A stretch of 64,000 nucleotides of DNA. It comes from Methylocystis sp. IM3. GTDB lineage: Bacteria; Pseudomonadota; Alphaproteobacteria; Rhizobiales; Beijerinckiaceae. Both the position numbers and the translations under genes were made by a program. How positions within the stretch are numbered: position 1 is the stretch's first letter; each line of letters begins with the position of its first letter. Shown here piece by piece: positions 46,404 through 56,137 of the stretch. Location: assembly GCF_038070105.1 (NCBI RefSeq), contig NZ_JBBPBZ010000001.1, positions 295,680 to 359,679 of the forward strand, written 5' to 3'. The notes under the pieces were generated by a model. It saw nothing but the letters and a program-made list of their open reading frames with translations. It was not told where the DNA came from and searched no databases.

Positions 46404-47370
46404 ATAAGCCTCTCGGAACAACTGCTATTCGGTTCGGCGTTCTGCATTGCAGCATGGCTCTCGTAATTTCCACAGGTTTCTCCTCCGGAGGACGCAGGTA
46501 TCCTCAATTGGCGCGACACTGGGAGTATCTGATGCGGAATTCAAAAAACGAGCCTGTGTCGGCCGAGACGCGGGATTCGGGCCGACCCGTGAGAATGCTA
46601 AGTTCTTACCTCTGCAATATCCACCGCGGACATCAGAACGTCCGGTGCATGATTATGGGTGACATCCGGAGATTTTCAGAGCTGGGGGCTGATGAGTATG
46701 TCTCCGATCTAGTGACGACTCTGCGCCTGTTTGACAAGGCTTGTGCGGAGGCGCCCTAAAGCTGAACACTGCCCCGTGTTTTGTAATGAACCCGCGTTGT
46801 CGCGTGAGCTTGCGCATCATCTGCCGTTCAGCGCCGGGTAAGGAACGCACACCCGTTAGCAAAGGTATGGCCCCCAGCCCCCAAACCTCGCCGACACAGT
46901 TAAGCAACGATCGACGGCACAATTGTTTTAGATCATCAAAAACGGGGTCAAGATGACCGGGATGCAGCATTTGGGTTGTTACATAGCGACGAGGACATCT
47001 GGAATGTTGTCGGCTTCGTCCGAGGCCTGTCACAAATTTCAGCAAAAAGATTCCAGGCTATGGAGAATGAATTCAAGCGTCACGGCCTGCAGCAAGAGGA
47101 CGTAGCGCATCACCATTGATGCCCAACCGTGTGTCTGAGCGCTGGAGGAAATGCGGCGGCAAAGCACTTTTCTTGAACTGGAGGGTGCGCGCCGTTAAAG
47201 CAGCAGAAGAAACAATGTCCCGCCTTTGATTTCAGGAGCGCACGACAGCCCTTGCATTCGCACGGTTATGTCGTAATCCAACGCATCGAGGATCCTGCCG
47301 GGTTAGACGGCCGCACTTTCCGAGTACGGGAGATCTTGCTACCCGAGAGAGGGAGGGCCGGTTCCCGCCC
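46404..47370. other. Long gene-poor stretch
   Basis: Almost 970 bp downstream of phaC. A 75-codon frame from an ATG at 46532 (ends KACAEAP at 46759) has no ribosome site or family features and is not called. No repeat, RNA or IS fragment was recognised in 46760-47370. Confidence 0.4.
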
Positions 47371-47610
47371 TCAGGTCCAGCCGCGCCCATAGTGGTAGGG
47401 AACAGGTGAATGTCGTTTGGCGGTGCGCTGGTGTGCAAGATGACGACCATATAGGCAGCCGCCTACTGCACCCAGGATTCCGTGGTGGCCCGCGTAGTGA
47501 CCGGCAATGCCGCCGACGATTGCCCCTTTGACACATCCTTTTGCGATAGCCGCTTCGCTTGGCACTAAGACGCTTAGTGAGATGCAGAATAAAGCCACTG
47601 ATGTTTTCAT
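47371..47610 (-). CDS. Secreted glycine-zipper-type small protein
   Basis: 79 residues with a signal peptide (MKTSVALFCISLSVLVPSEA) and a short mature part built on VGGIAGHYAGHHGILGAVGG, a Gly-rich helix pattern of small outer-membrane or envelope proteins, ending in a basic His-rich tail. Its first codons recur at 28349 in the dispersed repeat, where the frame stops at once. No function can be assigned. Confidence 0.6.
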   Translation of the reverse strand: MKTSVALFCISLSVLVPSEAAIAKGCVKGAIVGGIAGHYAGHHGILGAVGGCLYGRHLAHQRTAKRHSPVPYHYGRGWT

Positions 47611-47830
47611 CGTGCGTTCCTCTGACTCACAACTGGCAAGGAAAACCGTTTGTTCCTCCAGGCTGAAGCCAGCTTCCCTGGCGCCTTCAAACCACTACGC
47701 GGGGCAGACCACGAGCAAGGGCTTCGACGGCCGCACTATCATGCAAGACGCCTACAAACGCGTCCGTGACGCGAAGCGCCTCGGCAGCGCCCGCTGCTTG
47801 TCCATAGCATAGCAGCCGACGAAGATAACA
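47591..47830 (+). repeat. Dispersed repeat, copy 2 (partner at 28330-28580)
   Basis: It matches copy 1 in the same orientation, starting over the 5' end of the minus-strand glycine-zipper gene and ending just after GGCAGCGC-CGCTGCTTG. In both places the 39-residue peptide gene lies downstream (120 nt away in copy 1, about 900 nt in copy 2). So a larger block was duplicated and copy 2 was later split by other DNA. Confidence 0.6.
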
Positions 47831-48238
47831 CGACCTTTCATAATGGTCTCCTCGTTGCCAAGTCCTCGCATCAACTTTACCAACACGCGTGATCCGCCTT
47901 GTGATCGCCACCGCCCGCTCTTGCGGTCTCACCGGCCTCCATCGTGCCAGCGACGGGACCTCGGATGAAACGGCGTCAATGGCAGGAAGGGGCCCGCACT
48001 CCGGCCTCGTATAGGTGTGGTGGGGATCGTTGGCTGGCGCGCATAGATGAACAGAGGAGCCTGGTCCTGCCGCTCATCGAGAAAAGCTGCAGCCGACCCC
48101 GAAGGAGCTTCAGGCACGAGTCGCCGAGCGGGCCATCGACTGAGCATGGGCCCATTTTGACGCTTATTCGCTCGCCATATGATCACGCGGAAAGAAGACT
48201 ACACATGCGAGCGAGCAAGACCACCCTGACGTCCTGAA

Positions 48239-48498
48239 GCGCCGCCAAGCGTGGCTCGACGGACAGCCACAAGGGCCGTGATCGAGCCCGCAGGCGCGAC
48301 GCTGTTTTACCTGCCACCCTACAGCGCTGACCTCAGCTCAATAGAAAAGCCTTCTCAAAGCTCAAGGCGCTTTTCTGCAAAGCCGCTACGTCGACCTCGG
48401 GGCTTCCTGAGACGAGGATCCAAGAGATCGACGCCGCCAGCAAAAAGCCAACCCCTCAGTTCACGGCCGCCTATAATCAGCACGGGAAAATCTTGTGA
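48239..48498 (+). pseudogene. IS630-family transposase C-terminal fragment
   Basis: EPAGATLFYLPPYSADLSSI is the C-terminal DDE region typical of IS630 transposases. After a frameshift near 48340, AFSKLKALFCKAA and the C-terminal FTAAYNQHGKIL continue to 48498. The rest of the element is missing. It separates the repeat at 47591-47830 from the small-peptide gene. Confidence 0.7.
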
Positions 48499-48650
48499 AG
48501 ATCGTCATTACAGCCGTTATCGCAAGCTCTTCATTCTCGCAAACGCCCTCTTACGGAATAATCGAACCCAGGAGTCAAAAAAATTGGTTGATTACGGGTA
48601 CTGTAGCTGCGCCGACGGTCTCTGAACTCCTTGAGGCGGTGGCCGGGAAC

Positions 48651-48672
48651 GCCCCTTGTCTTTTTGAGGGGT
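48651..48672 (+). promoter_or_regulatory. Small hairpin upstream of the 39-residue peptide gene, copy 2
   Basis: CCCCTT, GTCTTTTT loop, GAGGGG. It is identical to copy 1 except that the outer pair is C-G instead of T-A, so pairing is preserved. Confidence 0.45.
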
Positions 48673-48716
48673 TCTTTCAAGTGATATTGGCAGGGCGTCG
48701 AAGGAACCCTTCAACT

Positions 48717-48836
48717 ATGCATCCTATCGGCCAGATCATGCTGAACGCCATGGGCGTAGCTATCATCATGCTGTTCGGCCTACGAATAGCAAAGGTGTTA
48801 ATCGCAGTCGCCGCATCGGCCCTCGCCACGAACTAA
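48717..48836 (+). CDS. 39-residue membrane peptide, copy 2
   Basis: It begins MHPIGQIMLNAMGVAIIMLF and ends AVAASALATN. It has the same length and the same single hydrophobic helix as the peptide at 28699-28818, with AAGGAA as ribosome site. The frame is open further upstream to 48495, but homology to copy 1 starts exactly at this ATG. Function unknown. Confidence 0.65.
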   Translation: MHPIGQIMLNAMGVAIIMLFGLRIAKVLIAVAASALATN

Positions 48837-48950
48837 CGAAGGTCTCTGCCAACCGTCTTTAAACGTCGCCCGCCGCTCCGGGTAAGTCTCAACCATTTGC
48901 AAGCGCAAACGCCTGTCTTGTCTTGCATGAACAAAAAGCCCGCGTAAACA

Positions 48951-49316
48951 TTAGTGGCCCGTCTCGCCGGCACGACCGCGAAGGAGAGCATCTCTGTCAG
49001 GGTTGCTATCTTCGACCCTGCCCAATTCGACAATGGTGCGGCCTTCGCTCAGGAGGGCCTGCTTCGTTCGATGCCAAAGATCCTTGCGATCCACCAGACT
49101 GTCAGGACCAAGCGCGTCGAAGCGCGAAACCGAGTCATGAATGATCTGGAGCGTCACTCCAGCGATCTTGGCAGCCTCGTTGCGCGTTGCGCCCTCGTAG
49201 ATCGCCAAAAAAGCTAGGAGCCGGCGCGCTTGTGGCCCCTCTTTCGTGCTTGGCAAGAGCCCGAGCAATCTTTGCGTTGATGTCTTGCGATATCCGATAG
49301 CGGCCGCCATGGCAAA
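48951..49316 (-). pseudogene. IS630-type N-terminal (helix-turn-helix) fragment
   Basis: ARRLLAFLAIYEGATRNEAA and KIAGVTLQIIHDSVSRFDAL, followed by GPDSLVDRK, match the HTH start of IS630 transposases. The remainder is lost. The orientation is opposite to the C-terminal fragment at 48239. Confidence 0.7.
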
Positions 49317-49518
49317 CTTCCTCCCTTCGCAAGTTCGAACCCGAAGCCGACTGCTCCGGGGAGTCAACTGCGCGAGTCTGCCTCAGCGCAGAATTGATAT
49401 TCCTAGACGTCCCCGGAAAGGAACATCTATTCTGCCTGAGAGGTTTCTTATGCGCGGAACAATTTTGCGGCCGCTTTCCCTACGCCGCCGAGGGTTCCTA
49501 CATCTCAGGGAGCCTGCG

Positions 49519-50196
49519 ATGCGCAAGTCAAGGACGCTTCTCATAATAGGCTTATTAGCCGGTGTCGGTTTTGGAGCTCGTGGCAACGCGGCGGTCCTTC
49601 CCTGCGATCCGAGCAACGGTCGTGTAACTTCCCGAATCGCGTGTTTGGCCAAGATTAATCAACTATTCAACGAGCAACTGGAATCGCTAAAAGCACAATT
49701 GGCGAGATCCTCCACCGAAACCGACAAAGCCAGATCTTCAGAACTTTCCGAGCTGAACCAACGAATTGCCTCCTTCCAAACTGATTTGGCGCAATATGCA
49801 AAGACAAGCGATCTCCAAAACTTCGTGAGAGGTTCGGATTTTCGTGACCAACTGTCGTCTCTCAAAACCGAATTGGCTAAGTCTGCGACACAAACGGACT
49901 TATCAGCCTATGCAAAGGTTGCAGATGTGAACCAGCGAATGGCTTCTTTGCAATCTGATCTCCATCAATTCGCGAAGGCGAGTGACCTCAACAAATACGC
50001 AACGACCTCCGACTTATTCGTACAGCTAACGGCCCTTAAATCTGAACTCATTAGACGTCCCAGGTGGGAAGACTTTTACCGGCTAGAAAGTAATCTGCAG
50101 TCGCAGCCGCCCCTCGGGGGCAAGGGCATCGATACATATGGCTCGGCTTCGAAACAGCCTACAACTGACGCAAGCACGGTCCCTGACGCCGACTAG
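49519..50196 (+). CDS. Secreted coiled-coil repeat protein
   Basis: 225 residues from the ATG at 49519, with AGGGAG just upstream. A signal peptide (hydrophobic 6-18, ARGNAA cleavage region) is followed by a helical mature part. Residues 80-121 and 138-179 are a tandem 42-residue repeat (NQRIASFQTDLAQYAKTSDL and NQRMASLQSDLHQFAKASDL are the first halves). The repeats are joined by a 16-residue linker that also carries an AYAKVADV unit. Base composition is AT-richer than neighbouring genes, which suggests transfer. It is probably a periplasmic or surface fibrous protein. Function unknown. Confidence 0.75.
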   Translation: MRKSRTLLIIGLLAGVGFGARGNAAVLPCDPSNGRVTSRIACLAKINQLFNEQLESLKAQLARSSTETDKARSSELSELNQRIASFQTDLAQYAKTSDLQNFVRGSDFRDQLSSLKTELAKSATQTDLSAYAKVADVNQRMASLQSDLHQFAKASDLNKYATTSDLFVQLTALKSELIRRPRWEDFYRLESNLQSQPPLGGKGIDTYGSASKQPTTDASTVPDAD

Positions 50197-50216
50197 CGGA
50201 ATATATTAGACGCGCT

Positions 50217-50760
50217 GTTTGTGTCGGGAGCGCCGCCGCCGCACCTGCATCGTGGAAGGCGCAAGCGCGCCGATATCCCGCGCCAGCGCAAAGACGCGAT
50301 CGAGCCAGATCCTAATGCGCCAGGCTACGAAGCCCTCGCCAGTCTCGTCGGCGAGGCGCGCCTTGCGCTTCAAATGCGTCAGCCAGGTCTACTGCCGCGT
50401 GGCGTGCCCTTGCTGCGCCCTGTAGCGGTCGGACGTCCAGATTTCGGGGCGATGCCCGGCCACCGTCTCGTGCACAACGATGGCGCCGCGCGTGAAGGCG
50501 GCACCATGGACGACAGCTTGCGCACAATGAAAGACCCAACGGTAGGCGTTGACGCCCTCGATGCGGACGCCTGTCTCGTCGCTCGCCAAAAAGCGCGCCT
50601 CCCGAGGCGCCGCCAACACCTGCTCCCGGCGCGCAGCAAAGGCCGCCGCGGAACGCCGGAACATATCGCGCCCTCGCTGAGGGCAAGGCCGCAGACATCC
50701 GTGAGGAAGCGCCGCAGCCGTTCGTAGGAAAACAGTTGCGTCTCTTTTAGGTAAATCGCC
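50217..50760 (-). pseudogene. IS66-family transposase central fragment
   Basis: LASDETGVRIEGVNAYRWVF, then EIWTSDRYRAQQGHATRQ, then LAHLKRKARLADETGEG in another frame, are the central DDE region of IS66-like transposases. Frameshifts and missing ends make it non-functional. Confidence 0.75.
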
Positions 50761-50788
50761 AGGGCGTGGATGTTGGAACCGAAAGGCG

Positions 50789-51076
50789 TTAGATTGGCGA
50801 CGCCGACGCCAAGGCAATGGTCGCACGCACGAATCCGGATTGCCGAATCATTGACCCATTCGATGCGCTTTTTTCAATAGTTGTGTATTCGGCTATGATG
50901 TAAAGGACAATGCAGACGAGAGATAAGACGGAGGCGAGAATCACAAATTGCTTCATAGCGTCGGGGGAAATAGCCGCCCGTTCTCTTTGGGGACGTAGCA
51001 CTACGAGCGCCGCGACAACCGCGAGAAATGCGCCGACTGAAGCGATCAGAAAAAGCGAAACCGCAGCCACTTCCAT
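50789..51076 (-). CDS. Small two-TM membrane protein
   Basis: 95 residues from the ATG at 51076, with GGAGAA 6-7 nt upstream. The first helix is MEVAAVSLFLIASVGAFLAV, a short basic loop (RPQRERAA) follows, and the second helix is FVILASVLSLVCIVLYIIAE. The last 20 residues may come from read-through into the IS66 debris, so the natural C-terminus may be lost. No family recognised. Confidence 0.5.
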   Translation of the reverse strand: MEVAAVSLFLIASVGAFLAVVAALVVLRPQRERAAISPDAMKQFVILASVLSLVCIVLYIIAEYTTIEKSASNGSMIRQSGFVRATIALASASPI

Positions 51077-51428
51077 CGAGCTTCTCCACGCCAAGCGATG
51101 GAACCACGTGGGGTTAGAGCCGTAGGGCCAACCCAGGACTCCCGCCAACGATTTGCCCTTCTAACTCCCGCGATTAGCCACTAGTTCCTATATTCGTCGC
51201 TGTTTGCTATGCGGCCTGGGAGGAATGGTTCATTCCCAGAGAAAATAGCGCATGATTCGAGGGCACGTAACAAGAGGACTCTTTCGGCCGCCAATTAGCC
51301 AACTGGGGAACTGCCTATAGCTGTGTCGAGCGGACTGCGACGGGTTTGTCCTTGCTGAGGGCCGCAATAATCTCGGGCCCGAGATTGAGATGAGCGTCGA
51401 TCAGTTCTGGTGGCGTCAACGCCATCCA

Positions 51429-52481
51429 CTAATTCAAGGAAACATCGGCAAAATACGAACTCCTAAAAATCTCCAAAAATCGCAACGGTTCATCGCCGAG
51501 ATTCTCCACATAGTGACCCATGGCGAAGGGCACATATCCCACATCGCCAGCTCGATAATCGAAAGTCCGCGCCTTGCCGCTCGAGGCGAATACCGTCATG
51601 CGTCCGCGTCCGCCGATGTAATATTGCCATTCATCGGCGTTTGGGTGCCAATGCAGCTCACGCATCCCACCAGGGTCCAGTTCGACCAACGCCGCAGCGA
51701 TTGTGCTCGCAGCGGGAAAATTGCGAGAGTCGACGATTCGCACCTGCCCCCCAGCCGTTTTGAGGGGCGCCTGCGCCTGTAGCCGGTAGCTATACTGGAG
51801 TGGCGCTGGACCGGCAGGCGATGCGACTTTGTCCGAGGTCAGCGGCCCCGGGATTTTCCCTTGGAAAATCCACCTTGCTCGCGCGATGTCGATCGGGATA
51901 TTGGCGAAAGCGTTTTCGGGAACCCCGAAGTTCTTCGCCAGCACCCCGCGCGGCGTATGCGCAAACCAATCGGAGATCAAGAAGGTTTCATTTTCCGAGA
52001 AGTTGCCGTCGTCGAAGGCCAAGAGAAACTCGCAGCCTTCTGCGAGGCCCTGGATCGAGTGGGGTATGCCCGGAGGAAAATTCCACAGATCGCCAACGTT
52101 TACGTCATCCACAAAATTGCGGCCTTGTGGATCGACGGCCGTTATCCTCGCGCTGCCGGCCAGCATAAAGCCCCACTCGGCCTGCTTGTGCCAATGCAAT
52201 TCACGGATACCGGCGGGGTTCAAAGCCATGTTTACGCCAGCGATTGTTGTCGCGATCGGCAACTCGCGTTCCGTAATCTCACGCGCCCACCCCCCTTTGG
52301 TCACTCGGTTGTGAGCCGCGGAAAAAGAGAACTTCAGATTAGGAACAGTTCCCGCGTCAGTTGAGGGCGACCTTAGAAGGTCTGGATTTTGAGCCTCCAG
52401 CGCGTCATTGCGTGGCCCCATTATAGCGACGCTTTGAAGTGGATCATCGCGAAGTTCTCGTTTCTTACGCATCGTTCTCAC
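51429..52481 (-). CDS. Oxalate decarboxylase-type bicupin
   Basis: 350 residues with two cupin domains. Domain 1 manganese ligands: [13 protein letters not shown] (H96, H98, E102) and IPHSIQ (H141). Domain 2: [12 protein letters not shown] (H277, H279, E284) and MGHYVENLG (H323). Between them lies the active-site lid SENE (162-165), whose Glu163 corresponds to the proton donor of the SENS lid of Bacillus OxdC. This points to decarboxylase rather than oxidase activity on oxalate, giving formate and CO2. There is no signal peptide. It lies between IS66 debris and the disrupted oxidoreductase. Confidence 0.85.
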   Translation of the reverse strand: MRTMRKKRELRDDPLQSVAIMGPRNDALEAQNPDLLRSPSTDAGTVPNLKFSFSAAHNRVTKGGWAREITERELPIATTIAGVNMALNPAGIRELHWHKQAEWGFMLAGSARITAVDPQGRNFVDDVNVGDLWNFPPGIPHSIQGLAEGCEFLLAFDDGNFSENETFLISDWFAHTPRGVLAKNFGVPENAFANIPIDIARARWIFQGKIPGPLTSDKVASPAGPAPLQYSYRLQAQAPLKTAGGQVRIVDSRNFPAASTIAAALVELDPGGMRELHWHPNADEWQYYIGGRGRMTVFASSGKARTFDYRAGDVGYVPFAMGHYVENLGDEPLRFLEIFRSSYFADVSLN

Positions 52482-53283
52482 TTTCTATCTCCGGCGCGCT
52501 TCGCCGGCATCCGGATTTTCGGGACGCAGAGCGATTAAAGGCCAAGGGCGAGCGCCTCTGCGAAATGTAAGGAGACTCGGCCCGTATGCTGCGCAATCTG
52601 ATGATGGCATGAAAAGCCACTCGCGATCACGAGCGTGTCGGAATCGGCTTCTCGAACCGCCGGAAAAAGCGCTCTTTCGCCGATCTTCTCTGACAGCTCC
52701 GGATGCTGAAGGCCAAACGAGCCTGCCATGCCGCAGCAGCCTGTTTCGAGCGTCTCGCTCTTCAAGCCGGCGCGCTGTAGGATATCGGCCTCGGAAGCCC
52801 CCTTTCAGCACCGCTTTCTGGTGGCAATGGACGTGGATGATCGCCTTCCCGTGGAGGCTTGGAGGGGTATAATTCGGCTCGTCGCCGAGGAACTCGCAAA
52901 GCAGTTTCGTTTGCGAAGCAAGCCGCTTGGCGTAGGCGTCGTCAGGGAAGAGGTTCGTGAGTTCATCTCGGAACACCGAGACGCAACTTGGCTCTAAGCC
53001 TACTACGGGTGTGCCCGCGTCCATATGCTCCTCGAGCGAATGCATAATTTTCTGCAGCCCTCTTTTCGCCTCGTCAAGAAAACCGAACTCGTAGAGGGGC
53101 CGCCCGCAGCATAACCGTTCGTTTGGGATTTTGACCTCGTAGCCAGCGGCTTCGAGTACCCGCACGGCCGCTTGTGCAACCTCCGGCCTGAAGTAATTGC
53201 TGAAGGTGTCAGGCCATAATAGCACGGGGATCCCTACCCGCGCGGGGCGTCGGCGTTTGTTGAACCAATCGACGAAAGGGCTA

Positions 53284-54406
53284 GTACCCACTATCGCTGA
53301 TTGATGAGTCATGATTCAAGGCTGCATGAGCAGCCAGTTGAAAGCGACGCCAATTGAATTGACAGATGAAGAGCGGATCGAGCTCGAGGGCTTGGCGCGC
53401 TCGACCAGAACGGAGCATCGCACGCGTCTGAAGGCGAAAATCGTGCTCATGGCGGCCGAGGGCGCCGCTACCCGGGCGATTGGCCGCGCGCTCGGATGCA
53501 CCACCGGCACGGCGTCGAAATGGCGCGTGCGCTACGCCGAGGATCGGCTTGCCGGTTTTTCGGAAGTCGGCGAGCGCGGCGCGGCGCCTAAATACGACGA
53601 GGAGACCGACCGGCGCATCCTGGCCTTGCTCAATCGCAAACCCCCGGAAGGCTACGCCAACTGGACGGGACCGCTCGTCGCCAAAGCGCTTGGCGACGTC
53701 AATGTCCAATATGTCTGGCGCTTCCTGCGCACGCACAAGATCGACCTGTCGGGCCGCAAGTCCTGGTGCGTCAGCAACGACCCTGAGTTCGCGGCCAAGG
53801 CCGCTGAGATAGTCGGGCTCTACATGGCGCCGCCCGAGAACGCCATCGTGCTCGCAGTGGACGAAAAACCGTCGATCCAGGCACTGGAACGCTCGCAGGG
53901 TTATTTGAAGCTGCCGAACGGACGCGCCCTGATCGGTCAATCGCACGATTACAAAAGGCACGGAACGACAACACTTTTCGCAGCGCTCGATCTCGAGAGC
54001 GGCAAGGTCGTCGGCAAACATTACAAGCGCCGCCGTCGCGTCGAGTTCCTCGACTTCATGAACAAGGTCGTCGCCGCTCATCCCGACAAGGAAATCCATG
54101 TCGTTCTGGATAATCTCGCTACCCACAAGCCCCGGCGCGACATGTGGCTCAAACGCCACAAGAACGTGCATTTCCACTTCACGCCGACGCACGCCTCTTG
54201 GCTCAATCAAGTCGAAATCTGGTTCTCGATCCTCTCGGGCAAATCGCTGAACGGAGCCTCGTTCCAAAGCGTCCCCGAACTCATCGCCCATATCGAGGCG
54301 TTCATCGAAAGCTACAATGAAACCGCAAGGCCGTTCGTCTGGACCAAAAGCGAAGTCCACCAAAAACGCCTCAAACCTTGTTTCGCGGAACAGTGATTCT
54401 GGGTAC
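53284..54406 (+). mobile_element. IS630-family insertion sequence (complete)
   Basis: 1123 bp with ends GTACCCACTATCGCTG and (right, complement) GTACCCAGAATCACTG, flanked by TA at 53282-53283 and 54407-54408. Excision restores the host frame as LPKITSSPFVDWFNKR, which fixes the boundaries. Confidence 0.9.
53311..54396 (+). CDS. IS630-family transposase
   Basis: 361 residues. The N-terminal HTH domains include AAEGAATRAIGRALGCTTGT. The DDE domain shows IVLAVDEKPSIQALERSQGY, VVLDNLATHKP and FHFTPTHASWLNQVEIWFSI with the catalytic Asp, Asp and Glu. It looks intact and potentially active. It is inserted antisense to the disrupted oxidoreductase. Confidence 0.95.
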   Translation: MIQGCMSSQLKATPIELTDEERIELEGLARSTRTEHRTRLKAKIVLMAAEGAATRAIGRALGCTTGTASKWRVRYAEDRLAGFSEVGERGAAPKYDEETDRRILALLNRKPPEGYANWTGPLVAKALGDVNVQYVWRFLRTHKIDLSGRKSWCVSNDPEFAAKAAEIVGLYMAPPENAIVLAVDEKPSIQALERSQGYLKLPNGRALIGQSHDYKRHGTTTLFAALDLESGKVVGKHYKRRRRVEFLDFMNKVVAAHPDKEIHVVLDNLATHKPRRDMWLKRHKNVHFHFTPTHASWLNQVEIWFSILSGKSLNGASFQSVPELIAHIEAFIESYNETARPFVWTKSEVHQKRLKPCFAEQ

Positions 54407-56137
54407 TAGACGTTATTTTCGGGAGCGCCACTCCGTATTGGAATCCGGCGATCATATTGGCGACCTGTCTAAGCCCGGTGGTCTGCGTTGCGACATTGAA
54501 AACTGGAGCGAGGCGGGACGCATACGGGGCCCAGCGGTGCACATAGCCTGCGGCGTAGGCCGAACGCGGGCGCTGACAATGCTCATAATAATGCGACAGA
54601 AATTCAGCCTTGTAAGTCGCCATGTCCACCTTTACAGGGCAGTCTCCCTTACAGCCTTTGCATTGGGGGCAGAGATCCAGAGCGTCCTTCACAGCTTTAT
54701 TACGCCAACCATCGCCGAGGCTGTCGCCTCGAAAGAGCTCGAACAACAAATGCGCGCGCCCACGGGTAGTGTGGCGTTCATCCCGGGTCGCAGCGAAACT
54801 CGGGCACATCGTCCGCTTGTCTGAAAGGCTCCGGCAAAGGCCAACGCCAAAACAACGCTCGGCCGCTTGCGCGATTGATCCGCCGTCTTCCGGAAATTGA
54901 AAATGCGTCTGCGGCCTCCACGGCCTGTAATCCGGTCCGGTGCGCAAATTGTCGTCAAGCGGATAAGGGTCGACGATTTTTCCCGGATTAGGTTTCCAGT
55001 CGGGGTCCCAGATTGCCTTGAACTCCCTGAAGGCGCTCAGCAGCGCGGGGCCGTACATCCGCCCGAGTAGTTCCGCCTTTGCTTGCCCGTCGCCATGCTC
55101 CCCCGGTAGCGAGCCCCCGTATTCGGCCACAAGATCGGCTCCTGCTTCCAAAAAGCGCCGGAATTTCCTGACGCCTGGCTCGCTCTTCAGATCGAAATCG
55201 AAGCGTGTGTGCAGGCAGCCTTGGCCAAAGTGGCCGAACATGGTGCAATTGTATTGGTAGCGGCTGATGAGTTTCTGGAAATCCCTGAGATAGTCGCCGA
55301 GCCTCTCGACGGAGACCGCGGTGTCTTCCCATGAGGGCCAGCTATCCTCCCTCCCTGGAACCCGACTGGCGCCGACCCCCGCTTCGCGGATCGACCAAAT
55401 GGCCTTCTGATCGGCCGGCTCGCCAATCACGCGCATTTCTGTTTCGCCGACTTTACCTTTAAGGGCCTTCAACGCGGCATCGGCTCGCCCAGTGGCCTCC
55501 GCCTGGCTTTCCCCACCGAATTCGGCGAGCAGCCAAAGCCGGCCCTCGGGCAGCTGCTTACGCCCCGCTGGCTCTTCACCCTTGCGCTGCATGTTTTCGA
55601 GAACATGTACATCGAACCCTTCCAGCGCGATTGGCTTCTGCTGAACTATTGCAGGCGCGTGATCGCCAGCTGTACCCCAATCGCCGTAGCCCATGAGCAG
55701 TAACGCCCTATACGGGGGGCTGGGCGTGAGGTTCAAGGTCGCTTCAAGCGTCAGGGCGCATGTCCCCTCGGAGCCGACCAAGGCTCGCGCAACATGGAAG
55801 TCATTCTCCGGAAGGAGCTGGTCCAGATTGTAGCCGGACACTCGTCGCGGGATGCGCGGGTATTCCTGCCTGACGTGGTCGCCAGAACGATCGATCAGCG
55901 ATTTGAGTTTGGCGTAAAGATCGCCTTTACGACCACCTGCCCCGATGATGCGCTGAAGCTCATCCCGCGGCGTCCTACCGACCGTCATGCGTTCGCCGTC
56001 ATAGGTCAAGATTTCAAGCTCGCAGGTGTTATCGACTGTTTTTCCGCCCATGACGGAATGAGCCCCGCAACTGTTGTTGCCGATCATTCCACCGAGGGTG
56101 CAATATTTGAGCTGCTGCCGGTTTCGTGGACACCGAG

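Noticed and set aside
46532..46759. 75-codon frame after phaC
   Set aside because: No ribosome site, no homologous features and no duplicate to support it.
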